Shown here: piece after piece, positions 50,016-58,621 of the stretch
How the letters are laid out: every line of letters starts with the position of its first letter
Position numbering within the stretch: position 1 is the first letter of the stretch
Position numbers and translations under genes: made by a program
Notes under the pieces: model-generated
What the model was told of the DNA's origin: nothing
Seen by the model: only the letters and a program-made list of their open reading frames with translations
Databases searched by the model: none
Assembly: GCF_000025265.1 (NCBI RefSeq)
Contig: NC_013739.1
Location: forward strand, 558,001-622,000
Direction: 5' to 3'
Length of the DNA: 64,000 bases
DNA from: Conexibacter woesei DSM 14684
Lineage (GTDB): Bacteria; Actinomycetota; Thermoleophilia; Solirubrobacterales; Solirubrobacteraceae

Positions 50016-50963
50016 ATGTGGGTCGCGCGGCGGCTCGCGGCCGGCATCGTCGTCGTGCTGCTCGTCTCGATCGTCGTCTTCGCCGCGACCCAGGCGCTCC
50101 CGGCCGACCCGGCCGAGGCGATCCTGGGGCGCGGCGCGACGCCGGACCGGATCGAGGCGCTGCGGGCCGAGCTGGGGCTCGACCGCGGGCTCGTGCAGCA
50201 GTACCTCGATTGGATCGGCGGCCTGCTCAGCGGCGATCTCGGCAGATCGCTGGCGGCCAACGTCCCCGTCAGCGATCTGATCGGCGACAGACTGGTCAAC
50301 TCGCTCGTGCTGCTCGGCCTGGCCGGCATGATCTCGCTGCCGCTGGCGGTGCTGCTCGGCGCCGTCAGCGCGGTCCGCCGCGACGGCGTCGCCGACCGCC
50401 TCGGGCTCGGCATCAGCCTCGTCCTGACGGCCGTGCCCGACTTCGTGATCGGCATGACGCTGGTGATGGTCTTCGCCACCTCGGTGCTGACGATCCTGCC
50501 GGCGGTCGCGCTGATCCCGGCCGGCTCGTCGCCGCTCGCCCACCCCGACATGCTGGTGCTGCCGGTCGTCACGCTCGTGCTCGCGGTCGTGCCGTACCTC
50601 TACCGGCTCGTGCGCGCGTCGATGATCGACGTGCTGGAGGCCGACTATGCGCAGATGGCGCGGCTGAAGGGGATGCCGCGCGGCGTCGTGATGCGCCGCC
50701 ACGCGCTCCCCAACGCGCTCGTGCCGACGATCCAGGCCTCGGCGCTCGTGCTCGGCTACCTGCTGAGCGGGACGATCCTCGTCGAGTTCGTCTTCCGCTA
50801 CCCCGGTCTCGGCTCGGCGCTGTCGGACGCGATCTCCAGCCGCGACCTGCCGGTGATCCAGGCGATCACGCTGATCTATGCGGTCGCCGTCGTCGTCTTC
50901 AACCTGCTCGCCGACGTGCTGACCGTCCTCGTCACCCCGAAGCTGCGGACGGCCGGGCGATGA
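50016..50963 (+). CDS. Peptide-type ABC transporter permease, DppB-like (315 aa)
   Basis: First permease of the Dpp/Opp-type importer. The N-terminal membrane helix (MWVARRLAAGIVVVLLVSIV) is followed by ATQALPADPAEAILGRGATP, the usual DppB-type periplasmic segment, then about five more helices. The EAA loop is DYAQMARLKGMPRGVVMRRHALPNAL. The ATG follows the binding-protein stop with no gap. Its stop overlaps the next permease start. Confidence 0.95.
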   Translation: MWVARRLAAGIVVVLLVSIVVFAATQALPADPAEAILGRGATPDRIEALRAELGLDRGLVQQYLDWIGGLLSGDLGRSLAANVPVSDLIGDRLVNSLVLLGLAGMISLPLAVLLGAVSAVRRDGVADRLGLGISLVLTAVPDFVIGMTLVMVFATSVLTILPAVALIPAGSSPLAHPDMLVLPVVTLVLAVVPYLYRLVRASMIDVLEADYAQMARLKGMPRGVVMRRHALPNALVPTIQASALVLGYLLSGTILVEFVFRYPGLGSALSDAISSRDLPVIQAITLIYAVAVVVFNLLADVLTVLVTPKLRTAGR

Positions 50964-51802
50964 CCGCCGTGATGACGCTGCGGCGGGCGTTCGCCTACCC
51001 GCAGACGGTGATCGGCGCGGTCCTGACCGGCCTGATCGTGCTGCTCGCGCTGCTCGGCCCGCTGCTCGCGCCGCACACGCCGACCGAGTTCGTCGGCGCA
51101 CCGCTGAGCGGCCCGTCCGGTGATGCGCTGCTCGGTGCCGACCAGCTCGGGCGCGACGTCCTCTCGCGCGTGCTGTGGGGTGGCCGCAGCGTGCTGTGGA
51201 TGTCGGTCGCGGCGGCGCTGCTCGGCGTCGCGCTGGGGGTCGCGCTCGGGCTCGTCGCCGGCTACGCGAGAGGCCGCGCGGACGCGCTCGTGATGCGCGC
51301 GCTCGACGTCGTGATCGCCTTCCCGCAGCTCGTGCTGGTGCTGCTGTTCGTCTCGCTGCTCGGCGCGCGCGCGTGGCTGATCGTGCTGCTGACCGCGATC
51401 GCGTGGGCGCCGGGCGTCGCGCGCGTGACGCGCGGCATCACGCTGGAGACCGGCGAGCGCGAGTTCGTGCAGGCGGCCGAGGTGCTCGGCTACCGCCGCC
51501 GCAGCATCGTGCTCGGCGAGATCCTGCCGAACCTGACGACCCCGCTGATGGTCGAGCTGGGGGTGCGGCTGACGTGGTCGATCGCGCTGATCTCGGGCCT
51601 GAGCTTCCTCGGCCTCGGCATCCAGCCGCCGGCCGCCGACTGGGGCCTGATGGTGAACGAGAACCGCAACGGCCTGACGGTGCAGCCGTGGGGCGTCGTC
51701 GCGCCCGTCGCCTGCATCGCGATCTTCACGATCGGGACCAACCTGATCACCGAGGGCTTCGCGCGGACGATGGCCGGCGTCGACCGGCAGAGAGGAGCGT
51801 GA
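50960..51802 (+). CDS. Peptide-type ABC transporter permease, DppC-like (280 aa)
   Basis: Second permease of the same importer. After an N-terminal helix (VIGAVLTGLIVLLALLGPLL) comes APHTPTEF and the DppC-type stretch GADQLGRDVLSRVLWGGRSV, then about five helices. The EAA loop is EFVQAAEVLGYRRRSIVLGEILPNL, and GLSFLGLGIQPPAADWGLMV is typical. It overlaps DppB by four bases and lies one base before the ATPase gene. Confidence 0.95.
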   Translation: MTAVMTLRRAFAYPQTVIGAVLTGLIVLLALLGPLLAPHTPTEFVGAPLSGPSGDALLGADQLGRDVLSRVLWGGRSVLWMSVAAALLGVALGVALGLVAGYARGRADALVMRALDVVIAFPQLVLVLLFVSLLGARAWLIVLLTAIAWAPGVARVTRGITLETGEREFVQAAEVLGYRRRSIVLGEILPNLTTPLMVELGVRLTWSIALISGLSFLGLGIQPPAADWGLMVNENRNGLTVQPWGVVAPVACIAIFTIGTNLITEGFARTMAGVDRQRGA

Positions 51803-51803
51803 G

Positions 51804-53606
51804 ATGACCGTTGCCGTGTCCGTCGGCGAGCTGCGCGTCGACCTGTCCGGGAGCGGCGCCGACGTCGTCGACGCCGTCAGCTTCACGATCCGCGCGGGCG
51901 AGATCGTCGGCCTCGTCGGCGAGTCCGGTTCCGGCAAGACGACCGTCGGCACCGCGCTGCTCGGCCACGCGCGGCGCGGCGCGACCGTCGCCGGCGGGCG
52001 GATCGCGATCGACGGCCAGGAGCTGCTCGGGCTCGGCGAGGCCGCCCTCGCCGGGGTGCGCGGGAGCGTCGTCGCGTACGTGCCGCAGGACCCGTCGACC
52101 GCGCTCAACCCGGCGCTGCGGCTCGGCATCCAGCTGCGCGAGCTGCTCGACGTGCACGCGCCGGAGGCGCCGCGCGCGCAGGCGGGCGAGCGGATCGCGG
52201 CGGCGCTGCGCGACGTGCGCCTGCCCGACGATCCCGCGTTCCTGCGCCGCTACCCGCACCAGCTCTCCGGCGGGCAGCAGCAGCGTGTCTGCCTCGCGAT
52301 GGCGTTCCTGCTGCGGCCGCGCGCGATCGTGCTCGACGAGCCGACGACGGGGCTCGACGTGACGACCCAGGCGCACGTGCTCGCGACCGTGCGCGAGCTG
52401 TGCGCCGCCTACGACGTCGCGGCGCTGTACGTCACCCACGACCTCGCCGTCGTCGCCAACCTCGCCGACAGGGTGCTCGTGATGTACGCCGGGCGGATCG
52501 TCGAGGCCGGCGCGCGCGACGCGGTCCTGCGCGAGCCGGCGCACCCGTACACGACGCTGCTGCTGGCGGCCAGCCCCGACTTGCGCGAGCGGCGGAGGAT
52601 GACGCCGATCCCCGGCCACGCGCCCGCGCCGGGCGCGCGGCCGGGCGGCTGCTCGTTCGCGCCGCGCTGCCCGCTGGCGATCGAGCGCTGTCGTGCGGAG
52701 GCGCCGGCGCTGACCGGGCACGCGCGGGCGCCTGGGCGCGAGGTGGCCTGCCACCGCGCGGGTGAGCTGGAGCCGCCCCGGCGGGGGGAGGTCGCGGACG
52801 CGGCGGGGAGCACCGCCGAGGCCGCGCCGGCTGCGCCTGCGACGGCGACCGCGGCGCGGCCGCTCCTGTCCGTCCGCGACGTGCACTGCTCCTACGGCGC
52901 GGTGACGGTGCTGCGCGGCGTCTCGCTCGCGGTCGAGCCGCGCTCGTGCGTCGCGATCGTCGGCGAGTCGGGCAGCGGCAAGACGACGCTCGTGCGCACG
53001 ATCGCCGGCCTGCGCGTGGCCGACGCGGGCGAGATCGCGCTCGACGGGCGCGTGCTCGACGGCGTCGCGCGGCGCCGCACTGCCGCCGACCGGCAGGCGC
53101 TCCAGTACGTCTTCCAGAACCCCTACGCCTCGCTCAACCCGCGCAAATCGGTCGCGGAGATCCTCACCAAGCCGGTGCGGCACTTCTTCGGCGGCAGCGC
53201 GAAGGCGGCCCGGCCACGGGTGGCCGAGGCGCTGGAGGCGGTCGGCCTGCCGGAGCGGGTGCTGACGCGCTACCCCGACCAGCTCTCCGGCGGCGAGCGC
53301 CAGCGGGTCGCGATCGCGCGGGCGCTGGCGTGCGACCCGCGGCTGCTGATCTGCGACGAGATCACCTCGGCGCTCGACGTCTCCGTCCAGGCGACGATCG
53401 TCGACCTGCTCGGCCGGCTGCGGCGCGAGCGCGGCCTGGGGCTGATCTTCGTCACCCACGACCTCGCGCTCGTGCGCACGATCGCCGACCGCGTCGTCGT
53501 GCTCGACGGCGGCGCGATCGTCGAGGCCGGCGCGACCGATGACGTGCTCGACCGGCCGCAGGCGGACTACACGCGCGAGCTGCTCGCCGACACGCCGTCG
53601 TGGTGA
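51804..53606 (+). CDS. Peptide-type ABC transporter, fused DppD-DppF ATP-binding protein (600 aa)
   Basis: Two complete ATPase domains in one chain. The first (residues about 1-250) has Walker A GESGSGKTTVGTALL, signature LSGGQQQRVCLAMA and DEPTTGLD, then the oligopeptide-type C-terminal cysteine motif CSFAPRCPLAIERCRAEAP. After an Ala-rich linker the second (about 355-600) has GESGSGKTTLVRTI, FQNPYASLNP, LSGGERQRVAIARAL and CDEITSALDVSVQ (Cys before the Walker B Asp). Separate DppD and DppF genes are the usual layout, so this is a fusion. The gene ends inside the convergent DUF2180-like gene. Confidence 0.94.
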   Translation: MTVAVSVGELRVDLSGSGADVVDAVSFTIRAGEIVGLVGESGSGKTTVGTALLGHARRGATVAGGRIAIDGQELLGLGEAALAGVRGSVVAYVPQDPSTALNPALRLGIQLRELLDVHAPEAPRAQAGERIAAALRDVRLPDDPAFLRRYPHQLSGGQQQRVCLAMAFLLRPRAIVLDEPTTGLDVTTQAHVLATVRELCAAYDVAALYVTHDLAVVANLADRVLVMYAGRIVEAGARDAVLREPAHPYTTLLLAASPDLRERRRMTPIPGHAPAPGARPGGCSFAPRCPLAIERCRAEAPALTGHARAPGREVACHRAGELEPPRRGEVADAAGSTAEAAPAAPATATAARPLLSVRDVHCSYGAVTVLRGVSLAVEPRSCVAIVGESGSGKTTLVRTIAGLRVADAGEIALDGRVLDGVARRRTAADRQALQYVFQNPYASLNPRKSVAEILTKPVRHFFGGSAKAARPRVAEALEAVGLPERVLTRYPDQLSGGERQRVAIARALACDPRLLICDEITSALDVSVQATIVDLLGRLRRERGLGLIFVTHDLALVRTIADRVVVLDGGAIVEAGATDDVLDRPQADYTRELLADTPSW

Positions 53607-53812
53607 GCGGTGGCGGCGGCGCACGCCGGGCACAGCAGCCGCCGCTCGTCCAAGCCGAACCTGACGGTGCGGCTGACGACGCCTATCGTCGTCGTCTGTC
53701 TGCGCGAGGCGCCCCGCTCGGTGAGGTGCTGGCGGCAGAGGCCGGCGCCGCAGCGGCAGAGACCGACCGCCGTCGCTTCGATGTCTATGTAGCTGCAGTA
53801 CAGGCAATCCAT
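53567..53812 (-). CDS. Small DUF2180-like zinc-site protein (81 aa)
   Basis: Starts MDCLYCSYIDIEATAVGLCR and continues CGAGLCRQHL, then a stretch like TTTIGVVSRTVRFGLDERRL and CPACAAATAHH. The spacing C-x2-C ... C-x-C-x4-C-x2-H ... C-x2-C resembles the actinobacterial DUF2180 family, small proteins with a conserved Cys/His metal site and an RTV-like strand. It overlaps the last 40 bases of the importer ATPase gene on the opposite strand. No other gene lies in the 392 bases between the ATPase and HtaA-protein genes. The role is unknown; zinc binding is inferred from the cysteines. Confidence 0.72.
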   Translation of the reverse strand: MDCLYCSYIDIEATAVGLCRCGAGLCRQHLTERGASRRQTTTIGVVSRTVRFGLDERRLLCPACAAATAHHDGVSASSSRV

Positions 53813-53954
53813 TCGAGGCGTGCACGGTAGCCGCTGGCGCGACCCGCTCGGCGATCCTCGTCGCGTCGCCGCGCGCCGGCGCGCGAAGCCGGCGCGTCGG
53901 CGTCGCTGCTTGCCGGTCGTCGCAGCGGCTCGTGCCAGACGGCTCGGCCTCTCG

Positions 53955-53984
53955 TATTAGGTTACCCTAATAAGGGAACCCTTA
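53955..53984. promoter_or_regulatory. Double palindrome, putative IdeR/DtxR iron box
   Basis: The arms TATTAGG (53955-53961) and CCTAATA (53966-53972) flank TTAC. Overlapping this by two bases, TAAGGG (53971-53976) and CCCTTA (53979-53984) flank AA. The left part, TTAGGTTACCCTAA, follows the actinobacterial iron-box consensus TTAGGTTAGSCTAACCTAA at 13 of 19 positions, all in the left two thirds. It lies 14 bases before the start codon of an HtaA-domain protein, and TAATAA within it could be the -10 element. It is very AT-rich against its surroundings. Confidence 0.6.
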
Positions 53985-53998
53985 CAGCTGAGGTACGG

Positions 53999-56900
53999 AT
54001 GCTCTCCCGCAGGACCCCCAGGCCGCGAACGGCGCGCAGCGCGCTGGCCGCGTGCTTCTTCGCGCTCACCCTCGCGCTCGCCTTCGCCACGGCGGCGCCG
54101 ACCCGCGCGGCCGCCGCCGAGCCGATCCAGATCACCGACGGCGACGGGCTCCTGTGGGGCCTCAAGCAGTCGTGGCGCACCTACGCCGGCATCGGCACGT
54201 GGTCGGGCGGCGTCGAGCACGTCGGCGGCGTCGACGGCTACCGCTGGCCGTTCAGATCGGGCACCTACGATCCCGACACGCACAGAGCCGAGCTGCGGTT
54301 CGGCGGCAGCGTCCGCTGGATCGCCCACGCGGGCGCGCTCGACCTGACGTTGAGCGATCCGCGCCTCTACATCGACGGCGACGACGGCCGCATCGTCGCC
54401 AAGGTCGTCAGCAAGAGCGAATCGACCGGGGAGCTGGAGGACTACGGCGAGATCGCGATGGTCGACGTCGCCGTCAGAGGCGACGCGCTGACCGTCGCCG
54501 CCGGCAAGACGACGTGGAACGGCCTCACCACGACGCTGACCGCCGACGGCCGCACGGCCTTCAGCGGCAACTACCCGACCGGCACCAGAATGGACCCGGT
54601 CACGACGACCTACACCGGTCCCGGCGGCGTGCCGAGAGCGACCGGCGACGACTTCGCCGTCGAGGACGCGATCGCCTGGAGCGCGGTCACCAGAGTCACG
54701 CCGGACCCGACCCGCAACGCCTACGGCTTCCACGAGGACACGCTCAACGAGCTTGTCCACACGCCAGTCGGCGGCTCCGCCGGCCTCGTCGCGCTCGACC
54801 CCGACACGCTGGAGCCGGTCGGGACACCGCTCGGTTCCAACCCGTCGAGCATGTTCGAGAACTACCCGGGGTCGACCTCGGCCCCGCGGACCGGGACGGT
54901 CTTCGACGCGGGCGGCGGCACGATCTACGCGTTCACCTGGGACGGATCCACCCAGAGCTACAGACAGGAGAGACTGCCCGGGGACTTCTGGGCCGACGCG
55001 ATCCACTTCGACGTGCCCCGCTCGCGCCTGATCGCCGTCCGCAGCGGCGAGCTCGTCACCTGGCGGAGAGTCGGCGGCGTCTGGACGCAGAGACCGTACA
55101 CGCTCGCCGGCGTGCCGTTCACCACCGACTCGCGCGCGGCGATCGCCGCCGACTCCACCAACGAGCTGGTCGTCACCTCGGCCGGCAACCGACCGATCCT
55201 GCTGCAGCTGTCGGGCACGACCGCGACGGCCAGCTTCCTGCCCGGCGACTACAGCGACCCCGGCGCCCAGCAGCCGGAGTTCGACAAGCCGAGCGGGGTG
55301 ACGGCCGCGCCCGGCGGCGGCTTCGATCTGACCAACTACCGCGGCCAGGTCTACCAGACCCGTCGCGACCGGTACGGCGCCCTGCAGCCGCCCGCCCCGC
55401 CGCTCGAGCACGGCCTCGGCCAGGTGCTCGCCACCACCTCCGACGCCGTTCTCGGCACCTCGATCGTCGCCGACTTCGCGCTCAGCACGCTCGGCTTCGT
55501 CGAGGACGGCCGCATCGCCGGAACGCTCAGACTCGACGAGCAGATCGGCGCCGGCGTGATCAGCCCGATCGGGATCGCCGCCGGCCCCGACGGCTCGCTG
55601 TACGTCAACGGCAGCGGCACGCAGACGAAGTTCGAGCGCCGCGGCTACACGCCGCGCGTGACGACCCAGCCGCAGGATGCCGTCGTCTCGCTCGCGGCCG
55701 GCGTCGCGGGCGGGTCGGCGACGTTCACCGCCGCCGGCAGCGCGCGAGCTTGGAGCGGCACGGAGGCGACGCCGGCGATCCGCTGGCAGACGCGTGCCGG
55801 CGGCAGCGGTCGCTTCACCGACATCGCAGGCGCGACCGGCGCGAGTGTGACGCTCGACGCGGCCGCCGACGACAACGGCCGCCAAGTCCGCGCGGTCTTC
55901 ACGAACGCGAACGGCGAGGTCGGCAGTCGCGCGGCGACGCTGACCGTCAACACCGCCGCCACGATCGCCGTGCAGCCCTCCGACGTCGCCGTCAGCGCCG
56001 GCCAGGCGGCCGAGATCAAGGTGATGCCGGTCGGCAACCCGGCACCGCAGATCCAGTGGCAGATGAAGACCGGCCCCTTCTGGGCCGACGTCGACGCGGA
56101 GTCGGGCGACTTCGACGTCGACGGCGGCTTCCTGCGCGTGCCGAGCGCGACGGCCACGATGGACGGGACGCAGTTCCGCGCCCGCTTGCGCAACCGCATC
56201 ACGCCCGGCTCGGAGGCGTGGAGCACGGTCTTCACGCGCGCCGTCACGCTGAACGTCACCGCGCCGGTGACGACGCCGCGGACGTTCGGCGGCGGCCACG
56301 TCGACTGGGGCTTCGCCAACCGCTGGCGTTGCTATGTCGTCGGCAACGTCGGCCGCGGCGGGATCGTGCCCCGCGACGGCGCGGCGCAGGTGCCCGGCAC
56401 GCTCGCGACAGGCAACCTCTGCAACGGCCGCGGCGCCGGCTCGGAGATCATCCGCTTCGGCGTTCGCGGCGGCTCCTACGACCCGGCGAACGGCGGGCTG
56501 GAGCTGAGACTGCGCGGCAGCGTCCGCTTCTGGGGCCACGACTACCACGTGCCCGGCAGCACCAGACCGCAGCTCGACACGACCTTCTCGAACCTGCGGC
56601 TGGTCGCCGAAGGCACGCGCGGCACCCTCTACGCCGATGTCGTCGGCGCGACGATGGAGGCGCCGGCAGCGGTCGCGCGCAGGAACGTGCCGCTCGTCTC
56701 GATCACGTTGCCGGACGGCCCGGTCGCACGCCAGAGCGGGCTCGACTGGAGTGGGCTGGAGACGACCCTGACGGCTGAGGGCGCCGCCGTCTTCGGCAGC
56801 TATCCGGCTGGGGAGCTGTTCGACCCGATAGCTGTCGCGGCCGACTACGGCACGCCGGAGCCCGAGCCGCGGCCGCAGCCTCGGCCGGAGCCGCAACCGG

Positions 56901-57295
56901 CACCGCGGCCATCGCCGCAGCCGCCGCCGAGAGCGCCGGCGCGCGCGACGGTGGTAGCGGGGAAGAACGCGGTCGCGCTGAAGCGTGCGCAGCGGGTCGT
57001 GACGATCGCGCGGCTGCGGTGCCCGGCCGGCCGCGCCTGCGCCGTCGTCGTGCCCAAGCGCGTCGCGCTGCGCGTCGCCGGCAGACGCCACTTCGCTGCC
57101 GTCGTCGCCCCGCGGCGGATCGCCGGCGGCCGCGCCGCGACGGTGCGCGTGCGGCTCACGCGCACGACGGCCGCGCGCCTCGCCGGCCGCCGTGCGGCGG
57201 TGAGGGTGCGCGTGAAGGTGACCGCCCCCGGCTCCGGCGCGACCGTGAAGGTCGTCATGGTGATGGTGAGGGGGGCACCGGCCAGCGGGCGCTGA
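53999..57295 (+). CDS. Secreted HtaA-domain (haem-binding) surface protein, two HtaA domains (1098 aa)
   Basis: Predicted haem-capture protein. After a signal peptide (SALAACFFALTLALAFATAA) the first HtaA domain (residues about 46-210) has LLWGLKQSWRTYAGIGTWSG with Tyr62 and GSVRWIAHAGALDLTLSDPR with His110. These fit the Tyr and His axial/pocket residues known from Corynebacterium HtaA. A beta-propeller-like region (about 220-550) and two Ig-like modules (about 555-755) follow. The second HtaA domain (about 760-940) has VDWGFANRWRCY (Tyr779) and SVRFWGHDYH (His847). A Pro-rich linker and a basic beta-rich C-terminal domain end the protein; there is no C-terminal membrane helix or LPXTG. The iron-box-like element upstream fits iron-repressed haem uptake. 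Confidence 0.85.
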   Translation: MLSRRTPRPRTARSALAACFFALTLALAFATAAPTRAAAAEPIQITDGDGLLWGLKQSWRTYAGIGTWSGGVEHVGGVDGYRWPFRSGTYDPDTHRAELRFGGSVRWIAHAGALDLTLSDPRLYIDGDDGRIVAKVVSKSESTGELEDYGEIAMVDVAVRGDALTVAAGKTTWNGLTTTLTADGRTAFSGNYPTGTRMDPVTTTYTGPGGVPRATGDDFAVEDAIAWSAVTRVTPDPTRNAYGFHEDTLNELVHTPVGGSAGLVALDPDTLEPVGTPLGSNPSSMFENYPGSTSAPRTGTVFDAGGGTIYAFTWDGSTQSYRQERLPGDFWADAIHFDVPRSRLIAVRSGELVTWRRVGGVWTQRPYTLAGVPFTTDSRAAIAADSTNELVVTSAGNRPILLQLSGTTATASFLPGDYSDPGAQQPEFDKPSGVTAAPGGGFDLTNYRGQVYQTRRDRYGALQPPAPPLEHGLGQVLATTSDAVLGTSIVADFALSTLGFVEDGRIAGTLRLDEQIGAGVISPIGIAAGPDGSLYVNGSGTQTKFERRGYTPRVTTQPQDAVVSLAAGVAGGSATFTAAGSARAWSGTEATPAIRWQTRAGGSGRFTDIAGATGASVTLDAAADDNGRQVRAVFTNANGEVGSRAATLTVNTAATIAVQPSDVAVSAGQAAEIKVMPVGNPAPQIQWQMKTGPFWADVDAESGDFDVDGGFLRVPSATATMDGTQFRARLRNRITPGSEAWSTVFTRAVTLNVTAPVTTPRTFGGGHVDWGFANRWRCYVVGNVGRGGIVPRDGAAQVPGTLATGNLCNGRGAGSEIIRFGVRGGSYDPANGGLELRLRGSVRFWGHDYHVPGSTRPQLDTTFSNLRLVAEGTRGTLYADVVGATMEAPAAVARRNVPLVSITLPDGPVARQSGLDWSGLETTLTAEGAAVFGSYPAGELFDPIAVAADYGTPEPEPRPQPRPEPQPAPRPSPQPPPRAPARATVVAGKNAVALKRAQRVVTIARLRCPAGRACAVVVPKRVALRVAGRRHFAAVVAPRRIAGGRAATVRVRLTRTTAARLAGRRAAVRVRVKVTAPGSGATVKVVMVMVRGAPASGR

Positions 57296-57312
57296 CTCGC
57301 ATCGGCTGCGCG

Positions 57313-58530
57313 CTACCCCTCGGGCACCACGACCTGGACTCCCGCGCGGATGCCGCGCCCGGAGATCTCGACGCGTCCTGCCGCGAACAGACCGGTTCTC
57401 ACCGGCACGCGCTCCGTCGCGCTGCCTGCGGCGGGGACCTCGACGGCGAAGTGCGTGTCGTCGAGCGCGACGAGCGCCTCGACCGGGACGGAGAGGACGC
57501 CGCGACGCTGCACGCCGGGGAGGTGAACGGTCACCGGCGCGTGCTCGAGGCGGCCGAGCCGCCGTTGGTTCTCGACGGCGATCGTCGTCGGGATCACGAT
57601 CGTGCTGGTGCTGGAGCTCGGCTGCCGACGCTCGGTCGCAGCGCCCACGCGGGCGACGCGACCTCTCACGCGGGTGCCGGCGGGGAGCACGATCACGGCG
57701 GCCGCGCCCCTGGCGGCGAGTCGCTGGTCGTCGAGTCTGACGTCGGCGCGCACGACCTTCACGTCCGAGGAGAGGGCGAGCACCGGGCTGCCCTGCTCGA
57801 TCGTCGCTCCGACCGTGGTCCGGCGTTCCGCCACGCGCACTGCGCCGGCGCCGAAGACGATCGTCCCGAGCTGCAGCACGCCGCAGGTCGGGCCGAGCGT
57901 CGCAGGCGACGCGTCGGCGGTCGCAGGTGGCGGCGGGCTCGCCGCTGACGTGTCAGGTGTCGCAGACGGCGGCGAGTCTGCCGCCGACGGCGCTCTTCTC
58001 GCGGTTCTCGGCGGTGCGACGCAGCTCACACCGAGCGCGCGCTGCATCCGCTCGATCGCGGTCGCCGTCAGCTCCGTGAACGACCTGTCGACGGTGCCGG
58101 CGAAATAGCCCATCGCCTGCAGGCCGGCCTCGAGCTGTTGCACGTCCGGGCCGTCCGGCATGCCCCGCTCGAACGGACGCCACATCGGGACGGTTCCCGG
58201 GAGCAGCAGCGCGGGCTGCATGTTGACGAGGTAGAGCGCCTCGCCGAAGTCGATCTGCGCGCCGGCGGCAGGCAGGCCTGTGACGACGCCGGAGAGGCCG
58301 GCGGGCAGCGTCCGCATCTGGGTGAACTGAAGCTTCCCCGGGACGATCGTCGTCGTCCCGAGCGTGCCGCGGACGACGGGCGACGTCGTGTGCTCGCGGA
58401 CGATCGCGGGCGCCGGATCGTCGTCTCGCGGAACGGTCAGGATCGCCGCCGCGGCACCGGCGGCGGCCAGTGCCGAGGCGGCGAGCGCGACGGTCCGCTT
58501 CGTCCGCCGGGGTTGCAGAGATCTGAGCAT
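57313..58530 (-). CDS. HlyD/MacA-like adaptor with peptidoglycan-binding-like domain (405 aa)
   Basis: Membrane-anchored accessory protein of the ABC export cassette. The N-terminal helix (KRTVALAASALAAAGAAAAI) is followed by a beta-barrel/lipoyl-like start (VVRGTLGTTTIVPGKLQF), a peptidoglycan-binding-like segment (GPDVQQLEAGLQAMGYFAGT ... TATAIERMQRALGV), a proline/alanine-rich disordered stretch, and HlyD-type beta domains ending VPVRTGLFAAGRVEISG. The arrangement is common in actinobacterial cassettes with a MacB-like ATPase and permease. It is the last gene of the lipoprotein-ATPase-permease-adaptor run. ATG 58530 is preferred, though no good ribosome site is seen. Confidence 0.85.
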   Translation of the reverse strand: MLRSLQPRRTKRTVALAASALAAAGAAAAILTVPRDDDPAPAIVREHTTSPVVRGTLGTTTIVPGKLQFTQMRTLPAGLSGVVTGLPAAGAQIDFGEALYLVNMQPALLLPGTVPMWRPFERGMPDGPDVQQLEAGLQAMGYFAGTVDRSFTELTATAIERMQRALGVSCVAPPRTARRAPSAADSPPSATPDTSAASPPPPATADASPATLGPTCGVLQLGTIVFGAGAVRVAERRTTVGATIEQGSPVLALSSDVKVVRADVRLDDQRLAARGAAAVIVLPAGTRVRGRVARVGAATERRQPSSSTSTIVIPTTIAVENQRRLGRLEHAPVTVHLPGVQRRGVLSVPVEALVALDDTHFAVEVPAAGSATERVPVRTGLFAAGRVEISGRGIRAGVQVVVPEG

Positions 58531-58621
58531 TGGGGTCACTCGACCAGACGCGCTGTTGCGTGGCCGTTTGGCAACGGCCACACACGGACGCAACACCGGT
58601 GGGGCCCCGGTGGGTTCGCGG

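Noticed and set aside
53957-57091. Minus-strand frame of 1044 codons opposite the HtaA-domain gene
   Set aside because: Low-complexity translation without a recognisable domain. The plus-strand gene has a signal peptide and two HtaA domains.
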